A stretch of DNA of 64,000 nucleotides from Leucocoprinus leucothites (Eukaryota > Basidiomycota > Agaricomycetes > Agaricales > Agaricaceae). Location: NCBI GenBank assembly GCA_013368445.1, contig JAACJO010000011.1, forward strand, positions 744,001 through 808,000, read 5' to 3'. The notes under the pieces were generated by a model. It saw only the letters and a list, made by a program, of their open reading frames with translations, did no database searches and was not told the DNA's origin. The position numbers and the translations under genes are program-made. Of this stretch, positions 25,801 to 38,048 are shown in pieces. Every line of letters begins with the position of its first letter. Positions within the stretch are counted from its first letter, which is position 1.

Positions 25801-28800
25801 TGGCGTCTAAGCAAGGGCTGTCAGTGCATTCAAGGACAACGAAAAAGTATCTAAGAGCTTACTCCGGTCATGATAACACGATGATTACTCCTGAGCTCAT
25901 TTAACTTCCTGAACAACAAGCTCGCATCACTCTTCACTACGCACAATAATATCAGCAGCACCAAGAGAAAAAGGAAGTCAAAAACACTTACATCTTTGAC
26001 CTTCATCGACAATCAACACCTCCCACCTGTCTTGATTCTTAAACACAGTCGTAAAATCCCTCCCCGTAATATTCTCATACGTCGTCACAAGCACATGGAA
26101 CTTGGCCGGGGTATTCGTTGATAAATGTGACTTATGGAATAACTCAAATGACTTGATCACGTCTCTCGCTTTCTTTTCGCCATAAAACGGTACAACGCGA
26201 AGGTTTGGCGCCCACCGTTCGAATTCGCGAACCCAATTTGTGATAGTCGAATTGGGGACGACAACGAGTGCTGGGATGGCTTTGAATTTCTGAGCGATGG
26301 ATCCTAGGAAGGTCGCCACTTGTACAGTTTTTCCCTACAGAATCAAACGTCAGCACTAGTATATTTCTCAAGCAATAAATTGGGCTACTTACGAGACCCA
26401 TCTCGTCAGCCAAAATGCACGGCTGATGATTCCACCAATTATCACACAACCAATTAAACCCAGTAACCTGGAACGGCATAAGCTTCAACCCAGGGGCCTG
26501 ACCGAGCTGTAAATCCGCTGCATCATCAAGAGCGTGTTTCTTCCTATACTCATCCTTGGTTCGATTATCAAACCGCTTGATATGTGCAGCACTGAGTTTA
26601 GGTATTTCCACGTTTCGAGAGAAGACGTATCGCTCGAATGCGCGCTTATATGCGTCATAACCTTTCTCTCCAGGACGTGGCAGCGAGTCCCACGAAGCTA
26701 TTTATGACCGAGGGTTAGTCACAGTGAATGCATGGGGAGCTTGGGATACAGACCTTCATCGTAACCGAGGTCGTCCCACTTAATGAACGCCCAAATAACC
26801 CTGTCCATCAACTTCATCGAAATCGTCTCTCCAGTTCTCTCTTCCCACTGCTCCGCCGTCTCAGTATTATCCAACGAAACCAACTCTCCCTCCTCAAACA
26901 CCATCCTCTTAAACTCCTTCGCCTCCTCCGTCTCATCCTCTTCATCCTCTTCATCAGTAGTAACAATTTGTTTCCTCGCACTCTTCCTATCCGCCTTTTT
27001 CTTGTTCTTGTTCGACTTATTCTTCGGTGCCCAAATCACAACGTCCAACACCCTATCAATAGTCTTCCAAGCAGGCGGAATGTACCTCTCCGCATCAGGT
27101 AAAGCATCCCTCACACCTGGCGGCCTCACAGATGAAGCTCTTGACCCTGTTGCCACAGCACCATCACCCGCACTTTCCCCAACACCAACCTCAAACATCA
27201 CATCCTTCTCCTTATCCTTCTCATCATCATTATCATCCTTCACAGGTTCATCCAACAATTCAACTTTGGTCCCTCCACTCAAGAAATTCTTCAACTTGCT
27301 CGCATTCGTTGATACGATCCACATATGCGGAACCCAATTCAACCTCCGATAACTCCTACCCTGCCATTTAACCAGATACTCTCTGGGTAACCGTTCTTTA
27401 TAATTCGGTATTTCATCTTTCGGCCTCGGAGGCTCGACAGCATTAGGTGGGTATGGTCGCCAAGCGATGATTTTGTCCAGAGGGTAACGGTAGGATTCAC
27501 AGTCCGCACAGAGCCATGCGGTATTAGTTTGGTAGTATTCTGCGATTTGTGGAAGAGGCGTGGATTTAGGCAAGGAGGGTGGGACGGGAAGGTGAGAGTA
27601 GTGTGCGAGACGTTTGCATGTTAGGCAGCGGAAGAGAAGTTCTCTCGAGGAAGTGTCGGAAGTGTCGGTAGACTCTTGATGGGTGGGTTGGTCTTTCTCT
27701 TGGGTGTGGTCGACCATACTGACGTCCTCGCCATCCTTTGCTGGAGGAGGTGCAGGAGCTGAAGGTTTGCCGGCCTCGTTGACAGGTTTGACAGCGGTTT
27801 TCATGCAGCCCATGCAGATTCCACCCTTCGAACAAGCACCTGTGTAGTAAATTAGATGAGGACATACGGAGAATAGAATCAAACATACCACAAATGAAAT
27901 CTGCCATTTCTTGCATTCCGAGATCTCTCCTTCTCGGAGGAACACTATCCTCGTCAGGATGTTCTTCTTTCCACTTGGCAGTTTCGCGTTCACGTACAGC
28001 TTTAAGTATTTCTTCTCTCTGGGTGCCCGCCATACACCCCCAATGAGCAGAAACACAACACTTCAAACTATTAACCACCAGAAGAGGAGAAATCAGTATT
28101 CACAACACCCAAAGAACGTAAAGAAAAACATACCACTGAACCCAACCACCTAGCCTCTCAAGTCTTTCCTCCTCATCCTCTATATCCTCATCACTATTCG
28201 CTTTCTTCTTCTTCCCTTTCTTCTTCTTCCATGCCAATAACTGATTATTCGATGGTTCACCGTGACACTTCTCGCAAACCCTCCTATGCTCCCGTAACGG
28301 CCTGTCTTCATCATCCGAGAAATAATCCAAATCGATATCATCAATCGAACGAACACAACCGTACTGCGGTTTTGGTCCTTTCGGCTTTCTCGGGGCTTTG
28401 CCTTTCGCTCCTACTTTGCCGCCTTTGGATGTACGTCGTCTACCGCTTCCGTATTCGTTATCTTCATCAGACTCGTCAAGTTCGGATTCACCGAATTCGG
28501 CATCGTCGTGAATTTTGTATGCAGGTTTAAACCTCAACTTCAACTGCCTTGACCTCGTAGCTCGTTTCGTCCCAGACCTAGCATTATCTTCATCGTCGTC
28601 CGTGACAGTCAACACAACCCTCTTCGTCTTCTTCGGGCTAAAAGGCAACTGCTCAGAAGTTTTACTTCTATTCCTCCTACTTTGTCGAGTGGGACGTTCA
28701 ATAGGTAACCCGTCGTCGTCGTATTCTATCTCATCCTCTTCGTTCAATTCGTCCTCGCCTTCTGAGGAAGACGTTGGAGTAAGGGCAGAAGATCCATCTG

Positions 28801-29406
28801 AGAGGACAGTTAGGGAGCTTAGGCTGGTTGATTCGGAACGGCTAGGGAGTTTGAATTTGAGCGAGATTCGGTCTAGGGGGTGGATGTATTGTGCGTTTGG
28901 GTCGAACGAGGCGAGTAACCCTGCGGCTTTGTTATTCCCTAAAAAGGAGGTTAACCGAGAGAAATGCTATGGTAGAGGGGTGAGTGTACGTACGGTATGT
29001 TTCTAGGAGGTTGGGTAACCAGTTTTCGACGACATAGCTAGAGTACTGTCGAAGGTGAAAACGCGTTAAATCATGTATTATACGCCCTTGGTTGAAGAAA
29101 ACGTACACGTGAAGCTATACCGCCCTTGAATCTTGCAAAATACCAAAGGTGCCCTTCTTGCTCATATTCTCCGATAATTTCGTCAACCTTTGGAACCAAT
29201 AAGGATGATTCTCGAGGACTCTTGTACTGAGCTTTACGCTCGGCTGAGAGATGTGGGACTGCGACGTGGTCAAACGCGGCTTTGCCTCTAGAGGAAGCTG
29301 GCTTATGGTTGGGCGCGTTCGCGTCATTAATTGACTCTGCAGGGGTTTTCGGTGGACTGTCAGGGATTGAAATGACAGATACTGGCTTTGAGGAAGTCCG
29401 AGACAT
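22848..29406 (-). CDS. CHD3/Mi-2-type chromatin remodeller (Mit1-like)
   Basis: Large nuclear ATPase that slides nucleosomes, related to animal Mi-2 and fission yeast Mit1 of SHREC. From ATG 29406: an N-terminal block with VPKVDEIIGEYEQEG and WYFARFKGGIASR; an acidic and basic linker; a Cys-rich PHD-type region (VCEKCHGEP..., CCVSAHWGCM, FICGACSKGGICMGCM, FRCLTCKRLAHY, WLCADCESY); tandem chromodomains (LPREYLVKWQGRSYRRLNWVP and the WAFIKWDDLGYDEASW segment); the SNF2 ATPase with LMPFQVTGFNWLCDNWW, CILADEMGLGKT, IVDEGQRLKS, TGTPLNN, RLDGS and TRAGGVGINL; then a coiled charged region. The C-terminus has CGLCGERHGEGECYM and CPVCETSPTHLVKDCP zinc knuckles and ends KFREMEMQVD. More than twenty introns. 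The DEGQ in motif II replaces the more usual DEAH or DEGH, a variation seen elsewhere in this subfamily. Subfamily assignment is confident; orthology to Mit1 is inferred from architecture. Confidence 0.9.
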
Positions 29407-29647
29407 TCCCGAAAGGCCTCAAACCGCGATTTTGGCAAGACAAGATGGTGGTAGTCGGGAGAAGGAACGTTAGTCCAATGAGGGTGGAATAAGTGAGTCC
29501 AATTATGGTAATACCAATTTATACGCGCGTCAAATTCTATTGGATATGTCTACATTTGAGGATGCGCGAGAGCAGAAAGATTAGCGAGTAATATACAGTG
29601 AGATCGAGTCAATAATAGTACAAGTAGAATAGATAAATAGTGATAAT

Positions 29648-30828
29648 TTAGTTGACTATACTCAGATTCATTTCCAATAGCCACTGGTGACATTGTTGTG
29701 CCACTTCTTCTCCATGATCTACAGGAGAATCATCAGAATCAAAAGACTGGAGGCGGAGAGAGAGAGCAGACGCACTGATACAGAAAGCATGAGGTATACT
29801 GGGGTCTCCATAAGTGATACGCAGGGATCCAACGTCTGGCTCAAAACTGTTTAAGATAAGAGCCTTCTGCTCCCCCACCCAACCGTCGCGTTCAGCAAAG
29901 TAGAACCAGAGACGCTGCCGGTGCTCTTTGAGCAACGCAACATCGAGTTCGCGTATTTCAAACATTTCCTCATCTCCCATGCGCAATGTCGCGCGAATGC
30001 TCTCGGGACTCCTTATGAGCTCCCGTAAGACCTTGAGCTGAACTATGGGCCATTCGCGTCCGACGAGTCTGTGAAGGATACATAGTGGAATACGTTTGCC
30101 CACTGCAGATAGACGAGCAATGATGTGTCTTGGGACAGGCTTGAAGAGTGACTAAGGATTAAATTAGTCGGAGGCATGAAAGCGGTGGCTGGATTACTTA
30201 CCGAGAGCTTCTTGCCATTTGGCGTGTCTGCTATATGGCAAATGGTAGGGAAGAGCAGGAATACACCAGCAACGAGATCAGGACGTTGCTTGAGGACCTG
30301 GAGCACTGGTGAGCAAAATGCCGAAATGAGACGCGGGGTGAAACTTACCTGGAGAGCGACCCATGAACCAACACTGTGGCCAATGAGCATGACTCTTGCG
30401 GGGCTGAATTCAGCAACGGTCGTGTCAAACAGCTCGATTGCACTCTGGACTTGTGCGTACAGGCTGTGCCTGGAATGAGGAAGAGTGTCATGATAGATCC
30501 CGGGGGTGTGATCTATGTGAGCCTGGGCGAGTATGGCAAGATTTTCGGTGAGGTCTTTATCCTGGAGCGCGGTTAAGAAGGGCGTATAAAAGTCAAGCAG
30601 GCCGGGGTTTCCTAGGAGCGCGTCAGGAATTCGTCGCGTCAAAATCAGAGACGACATGCCTGGAATGAAGAGGACGACAGTTTCTATTCGCATTCCTGGT
30701 TTGAGGGGCGGCCACCAGAGGCAATGAGCCGGGCCAAGAGGAGGCGGGTGGTTGAATACGGCATTAATGTAAGGTCCGTTTATGGATCTCTCTGGGAGGG
30801 GATCGAGGAAAGAAGGAAGACTGGCCAT
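29648..30828 (-). CDS. Lipid droplet-associated hydrolase (LDAH/UPF0554 family)
   Basis: Alpha/beta hydrolase of the lipid-droplet serine hydrolase family. Starting at ATG 30828, the family block VVLFIP-GNPGLLDFYTPFL is split by an intron at 30612-30659 whose donor is GC rather than GT. The nucleophile elbow is GHSVGS (about 30380). Later blocks are LKQRPDLVAGVFLLFPT, the helical cap region (VLRELIRSPES) and WFYFAERDGWVG, which supplies the acid-loop region; the catalytic His is probably in DPSIPHAFC. The protein ends LSIVN at 29648. Known relatives act on sterol esters or influence triacylglycerol turnover, with the exact substrate debated. Its start codon is only about 150 bp from that of divergently transcribed SEC8. 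Confidence 0.88.
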
Positions 30829-30975
30829 GGGTGCTGGCCAGCCGGGGACGGAGGATGTCTATGTTAGTGCGAAACATACGGTAGCAAATCTGGAGAATGC
30901 ATGTCTCCCAAAAAGGCAACTGCTTGGGTGTTCCCGATCAGGGAGTGTCCAACCACCGTTGCCCTCCTCCAGCTC
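30829..30975. promoter_or_regulatory. Very short bidirectional promoter (LDAH-like / SEC8)
   Basis: Only 147 bp separate the proposed start codons of the minus-strand hydrolase gene and plus-strand SEC8, and 72 bp if SEC8 starts at ATG 30901. Both genes must share core promoter elements here. No TATA box is evident. Confidence 0.5.
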
Positions 30976-33900
30976 ATGTCCCGCGCCCCGCCCTTCCCCA
31001 CTGCTCGCCGTTCTCCTTCTCAGACCCGCCAGAGCCCTTACCCGGCTCAACCCGCTTCTGCTCCGGGTTCTTCCATACGCCCCCTCCAGATCTCTCGTCC
31101 CAATCCAATCTCTCGTCCAGAATCCCCCAGCAACCTCCCACGCTCAAGTCCAGGATATGCCCCAAACACCGCGCCTATTGGTCCTGCAAGGCCTCAGCGA
31201 TCCGAGCTCAGGGGCCGCAGACCCGAGAACGGCAATGAACGGGCTTCATTAGCCTCCGGAGATCAATATCGCGACAGCACTAGCACGACACGTTCCGACA
31301 TGTCTGCTCAACTCCGTTCTCAGCAGGCTGCCGCGCGTCCAAACCCTCCAAGTAGAAAGACCACAGGAAACGCTGACGATGGAGCGGAAACAACACCTAC
31401 ATCACTTAATTCTGTTTTGAATGCCTTTCAGTCGGCCGGGTCGCGAAGACGGGCCATGACAAATGGGAGCGACGACTTTGAGTTTCAGCGGCAACGGCAG
31501 GCGGAAATTGAGGCGGAAAAAGCCCGCCAACAACGTTACCAGGAGAGAGCTTTGAAGAAGACTCGGACGGCCAGGGCTGGCGATATTGATGGTATGGCAT
31601 CACAAACTCATCATCTGGTCCCTGTCGCTCACACTATGATAAGCCGTGCTCGACGAGATCAAAGACGGTTGGGAGTTTGTGATTGAACCAGACGTAAGAT
31701 TGTCCCTACATTCTCATCCTGTACTTCTCCATAATCTACAATTCAGTTCAACAATGTCGATCTCGCACTTCAACTCCTAGACGATACCTCAGACTCGGGC
31801 AAGGATATAGAGTCATTCAGACGCACAAAGCGGATGCTTTCCAATGCACTGAAAGGATCAGTGGACAGTACGTGTTGTTCTTTGCCACCTCTCGCAATAA
31901 ACATCTCATTCTTGACCAGAGCACTACCAGGCCTTTGCTGCATCATTGCCACACCATGCATCACTCCTTAACCACCTCACATCCACTCAGAAGCAAATAT
32001 CCGATGCACGCACTACCCTACTGGAATCCAAGGAGGCACTAGGCAATAAACGTGCCGATCTCGTACAGCTATGGTCGCGTGGTCAGATGCTAGAAGAGAT
32101 GATCAAAATTCTAGATGAAATGTATGACCGCACTCTATTCCTCTACTTGTGTGCTGATGTCTGCCAACCAGAGAACGATTGAAAGGCGTTCCTGACCTTC
32201 TAGAAACACTAATGTCCGAAAAGAGGCTATTACAGGCCGCAGTCCTGCTAGTTCGCAGTCTCAAAGTCATCAACAAACCGGATATGATGGAAATAGGTGC
32301 CGTGTCTGATTTGAGGAGTTATCTTGTGGGGCAGGAAACCGTACGCCGTCCGACCCCTCTATTTAGATAATCCGCTCTGAAATTACCGATCAGGCTCTAC
32401 GAGACATCCTAGTTGATGAACTTCAAAGCCATCTCTACCTCAAATCCTTCTGGTGCGAATCCCGTTGGTCTGCCTATCAACCAGATCAGCAGTACTGTAG
32501 GCCATATCACCTCATTTCTTCCCCTCTAGATTAATTGATTTTTATAGTTCCAATTGTCGAGTTCGAGTCCGAAATTATGGATAAACACTCTCGTTCTACC
32601 GCTCCATCCGCATCCACGACACGCGCTTCATCACCCATATCCCCCTCCTTCCGGCAACAAACCCGTCTCACGCGCTTCTTGAACGATTTATCAATGAGAG
32701 CTAACGATCCACCATACGACGTCAACGAAGTTGCTACAAGTAATACTAATACCAGTAGTGCTCTAACAACATCTCCACCTATCCCTTCAACATCCGCGTC
32801 CACCATCACCGTCAACGGTATTACTTCTGCACGAGCAGTCAATACAAATCCAGAAGCAGATTCGTTCGCTTATATGGAGACCCTGCTCGAGTCTCTCGCC
32901 GTTCTTGGTAAACTAGGCTCGGCATTGGATAATGTTGCGCAGAGATTACCTGGAGAAGTGTTTAACCTCGTGGAAACAACAATAAATGAGGTCGAAGAAC
33001 GAGCAGAGTATACAAAACGACAAAATGCTGGATCATCATCTACTGCCGAATCTACCATCAATAAATCCGACAGCGTCTACCTATTCACCTCATCTTCTGG
33101 TCTGCCTGGTAGAAATGGAAGAGGGGCAGGAATAACGAAAGGCAAAATTGTAGCGCTCGGCACCACAAGCGTAATAGGAAAAGCAGGAGTTAGTGCTAGT
33201 GGAGGAACAAAGGGGAAAGAACCACGAGTGAAACCGACAGCGCTGAGATTGGCAGCGTTGGAAAGCTCTGCGAAGTATATGGATCATGAGGTTATGAAAG
33301 ATTTGTTTTGGACGTTGTATTCAAAGTTGGATGCTGTCGCGCAGGGTTTGAGAGTTGTTTCGGAGGTTGCTAATCGGATTGGATCGGTATGTGATTTGCT
33401 TGTGTACAATACTGATGTGAGGTTTACGTTGTGTGTGTAAAGAGGAAGGATTTCAAGGATACGTCGGGTGCGAAACCTGGGTCTTTGTTCCCGCTGACGG
33501 AAGTTTGGGCTCCCGTTCAAGTGGAGGTTAGTATTTTTCTTCTCGTGTGGAGGTTCTGGAGTCAATTCGTTTCTTTGTAGGTCCGGACACTGATTCATGA
33601 TTATGTGACCGATGAACAACGCGGGCTCATATCTGGAAGAAATCCCATTTCATCTATTAATGAGATCTTACGAGAAGGAAGGTTTTCTCGGGACAAAGGA
33701 AAGGTTCGTCCTCGCACTCTCATTTTCCCCAACTCAATTGCTTAACACTCGCGGTTCACGATGTGCAGGCCGTCTTCAGGTTCACAGATACCGACCTCAA
33801 ACGCCTAAACAAAGCGCTCAAGCCACACGAAGAAGGCCTGACACGCGTTCTTCGAGATACAATGCCAGGTCTCGTACAATCTACAACAGGGGACACTCTT

Positions 33901-35989
33901 CTCTCCAATACACTCGCATCACCTACTACACCCGGTCCGACCACCTCCACATCCTCCAGTATCATTTCCTCCCTAACAAACCCAGCGGGAGGAGCAGCAA
34001 CAACAGCAGAGGCAATGGGCGGGATGGATCAGCATCATAAGTTGTTGATCAAACCTGATACGTTTAATGTGACTGTGTTGTTTCAGCCTACATTGGCGTT
34101 TTTGGATCGGGTTGTGGACGTGCTGCCGATGGGATTGGAGAGTGCGAGGGCGTCAAGTGGGGTGTTGGAGGAGTTTGTGTTGAAGGTGTATTTGCCGCAG
34201 TTGGAAGAGAAGGTATTGGATTTGTTTCATTTAGCTGTTAGTGGTGCGTGATTTTGTGCGTATTTTGAAGGGGAACGGAACTGATGGTTTCTTTCAGGTC
34301 CCGAGGCGTTCCAGCCCGATCCGTTGTCGACTAATATATCTCATGAACCTCTAATAAAGGCGAGCACATCATCTCCTATGCTTTCAAAACCTGCTCACCG
34401 ATGCACCATGAACATCAGGCTAGTACACAGTTAATCGCATTAATCAACTCTCTCTGCGTCATGCTCCGAACGACACCCTTCCACAGAGAAAACTATTGTC
34501 GCCTCATACTCGCAGTTGTCATTCAGTTCTACCAACGGTGTAGTGATCGATACCATGCACTTACAATGGTACCTTTCAGTTCGCCTACTGGTGAACAGAG
34601 GGTTGCTCTGGGGGCGTTGTGGGCGCAGAGGACAGAGATGACACCATGTTTGACGGAATTGTTGGCTACGCCTGTGAGTAATTCTAGATATGGTTTCGCT
34701 AATATGCTGGGGGTAATACTCATATATTTGGCTGGCTATCTAGGAGAGCAATTTGATGAAGCAGCAGCAGCTTTGTCGGCAACAAACAAATATTGAGATT
34801 GAGCTGTTAGGCCGCAGACCGATTGAAAAAGAGGATCTAATACCCTCAGTAAGGAATTTGTCGGCCCTTGCGACTTTATATCGCAGCGTTGTACGTCTTG
34901 TCTGGACCATCCACCCTGAGGACGCTTCTCACGCGAAAAACTACAGGCGTGGTTTGCTCAGCAATTGGGTGCACTTCGAGCAAGACCTGACGATTCATTG
35001 TTATCGCCTACATCACCGAATGGGTTGGAGAGTTTGAGTGCGAATACCCCTTTCACGCCTTTTATCCCTCTACCACTGCCTAGCGTTGATGATGGTGAAT
35101 TGAACCTGCCGTTATCGAAGGAAATGGCACTGTGAGTGTTCTCTCTTATTCGATGGATGGAGAAGGCTCACGAACGATTGGTTTTGGGTAGACGGTTCCA
35201 AGCATTGCTCAAGACTTATGAGCAGCTCTCTGGGTTGATTTTGGATACCCTGAGGATTGACCTGCGGTGTCGAGCGATATTTTATTTGGAGGCTGCTATG
35301 CGACATGTGAGTCCAATTCTTGAGTTCGTAAGGCTGAGCCAGTACTTATGGGCTGTGGTTTTGTTAGGGGAATTATGCGCTGACATATGAAGTGACTGAA
35401 CCTGATCCGTATATCGCTGACCTGAATACGGATTTGGTGCAGTGTGACGATATCACTTCGACGAGTTTACCGCCTAAGGAACGACAGTAAGTTGTGGGCT
35501 GCCCTGTTTTTTGAAACTGTTGCTAAATCACTTGCGTTTCAAACTCAGTTATGTCTTCACGGGTCTTGGGCACCTAATGGAACAAATGCTAATCTCTAAT
35601 GCTCGTTTCTTGAGACTGCCAAACGATTATGGTATCAAGAAAATGATGCGGAATATGTTAGCGTTGCAGCAAAGTATCAAGACGCTCACCAATGATGAAC
35701 AAAATACTGAGTTTGAGCGGGCGAAGCAGTATTATTCTTTGTATTACCTTGCACCTCAGGTACGCCCCTTATCTCTGAGGAAGCAGCGAGGAACTAACGG
35801 TAGATAAAGGATATGCTAGACAAGATTCGTGAAAAGCAGACGTTTACTTTCGAGGAGTATAAGACGATGTTGAGCTTCCAGTGTGGTGTTAATCCTGGGG
35901 AGGGGGAGGCAGGTATTGCGAAGGCTACTGATCGCAAGTACAGCATGTATGTGATAGAGCTGCATGGACTGGTCATGGATGATTCGTAG
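30976..35989 (+). CDS. SEC8: Exocyst complex component Sec8
   Basis: Second exocyst subunit of the window. The N-terminus is Pro/Ser/Arg-rich (MSRAPPFPTARRSPSQ), followed by a charged helix (about 31480-31590). The Sec8 N-terminal domain then reads VLDEIKDGWEFVIEPD, FNNVDLALQLLDDTSDSGKD, SNALKGSVDKHYQAFAASLP and continues with coiled coil TQKQISDARTTLLESKEALG...RGQMLEEMIKILDEIE and RLKGVPDLLETLMSEKRLLQA. Further blocks include RDILVDELQSHLYLKSFWCE and the C-terminal helical bundle to KYSMYVIELHGLVMDDS. About fifteen introns. ATG 30976 fits the family start; an in-frame ATG at 30901 would add 25 residues. A Ser/Thr-rich insertion at 32580-32830 is not conserved as far as can be judged. Confidence 0.9.
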
Positions 35990-36498
35990 TTTATGGGGAC
36001 TAATGTTTGGTGCTTTTTGGAGGCAGATCTGGACTTGCATGATAATTTATAGTTTGCATTTTTCGTTCGTATGAGCGTAGGCCACTTTGGACTCTGGGTA
36101 GGATATGATCGCGATGGATTGTGGCGTTTCGCGTTTAATGCCCTACCTTTGTTTTCGGAAGTCCCCGGCAGTACTACTATGGAAACACGGAAAAATAATG
36201 TGCCTCTTACCCTTCCTTACCTGACTTTCGGCCTGTTTCATCCCTTGGATTGACGATCATCACGCAATCGCTCCAATGATCTGATTCTCACCGGCTTGGG
36301 AACATAATGGTTAGTAATCTCTTGCGTCGTCTGACTGTACATTGTGCGGGAGCTAGTACCTAAGCCTGGATATGCTTACCCATCGCAAGTCTTGGTCTTC
36401 ACAGACGCGCTGTCTATAAAAACCATGACCCAACGCCATACCGATTACAACCCTGTTTTCTCATCTCATCGTGATTCAAACACCAATTACACTCAGAC
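35990..36498. other. Intergenic region between SEC8 and the oxidoreductase gene
   Basis: A tandem (head-to-tail) intergenic region of 509 bp. It should contain the SEC8 3' UTR and the promoter of the next gene; a TATA-like TATAAAA lies at 36415-36421, about 80 bp before the next ATG. Short open frames here show no conserved segment. Confidence 0.4.
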
Positions 36499-37767
36499 AT
36501 GTCGACGTCTACGCATGTTGCCATCGCCTCAACATCCAAGGGAAAGCTTGGTACAGTCAGGGTACCTACAGAGGAGCCCGCCGGTGGCGAGGTTCTGATT
36601 AAAGTTGAATACTCTGCGATGATTCCACCCGATGCATACATTGTGGATAGGGGCTTTTTGGTTAGCGAGGCGGACTATCCGGTGATTGTTGGCTTTACGG
36701 CTGCTGGGACGGTCGTGAAGGTTGGGAAAGACGTCAGGGATTTGAAGCCTGGAGATCGAGTATGTCGAGTCTACCGTTCTACTTGCTTTATTGCCAGTTT
36801 CTGACCAGTGGACTTTCTAGGTTACGAGCTTTGCATATGGTGCCTCTCGTAATAAAGGTGTACAAGAATATGCTATCCAGCCGCGAAGCGTTTGCGCTAA
36901 GGTACGTCCTTTGCCTTATAATCCACAGGATATGAACTGAAAGCTACCCATAGATTCCGGACAATCTTTCATTAGAGGCTGCAGCAACTATTCCAGATAA
37001 CTTTGTCTGCGCCTTCTACACCATTTTCAATCAGCTTTCTCTCACTATGCCCTCGAGCTTCCCCGCCACCCAGGATCCTCCCCAGTCGGACACTCCAATC
37101 TTAATTCACGGTGCTGGTTCAACCTCAGGACAATATATGATTCGACTCCTCCATCTTGCTCGGTACAAGAAAATCTTAGCGACAGCTTCATCAAAGCACC
37201 ACGATTATCTTCGCTCGTTGGGGGCTACAGATTTGTTTGATTACAGAAGCCCTACACTTGTCGAAGATATCAACAAAGCTGCTGGGGGCCCTGAGAAGGT
37301 CACTCTTGCGGTTGATTGTATATCCGCAGAAAGCACCATGGGGATTCTTGTCAAGGTTGTCGGTCCCAAAGGAAGTGTAGCTTTATTGCTACCGGTCAAG
37401 CAGGGAACGACGCTGAATAATGGGCCGGATGATGAACTATTCCTCGAGTGGCCTATCCCAGACAAGTTTAATCCGTTCCAGAAGGGAACTAATCTCATCG
37501 GCGTGAGGATATTTTTCTACCAAACTGTACGTGGCATTGGTTTTGCGTCTGCTTGAATGCACATTCTAACGTTGGTTATAGGATCAAGTGTTGAAGGAAA
37601 GACTTATGCCGCAAATTCTGCCTGAGCTACTTGAGAAGGGATTGATCGAGCCTACGCGTCTTCGTTTGATGGACCAGGGCACCCTTCAGCAGAGAGTAGA
37701 GCAGGCTTTGGACTTGTTTAGGGATAACAAAGTCAGCGGGGAGAAGCTTGTTATTAAGATTAACTGA
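36499..37767 (+). CDS. MDR-superfamily (zinc-independent) alcohol dehydrogenase/enoyl reductase-like
   Basis: NAD(P)H-dependent oxidoreductase of the medium-chain dehydrogenase/reductase superfamily. The N-terminal GroES-like half has EPAGGEVLIKVEYSAMIPPD, VGFTAAGTVVKVGKDV and LKPGDRV; residues that normally bind catalytic zinc are absent. Then PDNLSLEAAATIP leads into the Rossmann half, with the nucleotide-binding loop HGAGSTSGQYMIRLLHLA (about 37105) and ATASSKHHDYLRSLGATDLFDY. The C-terminus reads QQRVEQALDLFRDNKVSGEKL. About four introns. Such proteins are variously annotated as quinone oxidoreductases, ToxD-like or trans-acting enoyl reductases. No polyketide synthase lies nearby, so a role in secondary metabolism is not supported. 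Confidence 0.87.
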
Positions 37768-38048
37768 TGCATTTGTTATACCATCGTCTCCTCTAATTTA
37801 AAACATTTTGAGCGCTTCGGCTCGCCAAGACAGAGAGGAAGTGTGCATCGCCACTCATATTCGCGCCCACATGACATATGATCCTGGCCACGTGATTGAG
37901 CCCGGATCTTAGGAGACTTTCGACCGTGGATAATGTCGGTTAAGCACCAATATATCTTGGTTCCTTCCGGTTGACGCTTTCACCCCGACTTCATCCACTA
38001 TTTCGTCCCAGGTTGTAGTGAATCCGACCTTGCAAAGATCTGTACCTA

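Noticed and set aside
26783..27352. Antisense frame of 189 codons across the CHD3-like gene
   Set aside because: Ser-rich mirror of the Glu/Asp/Lys-rich chromodomain exon on the other strand.
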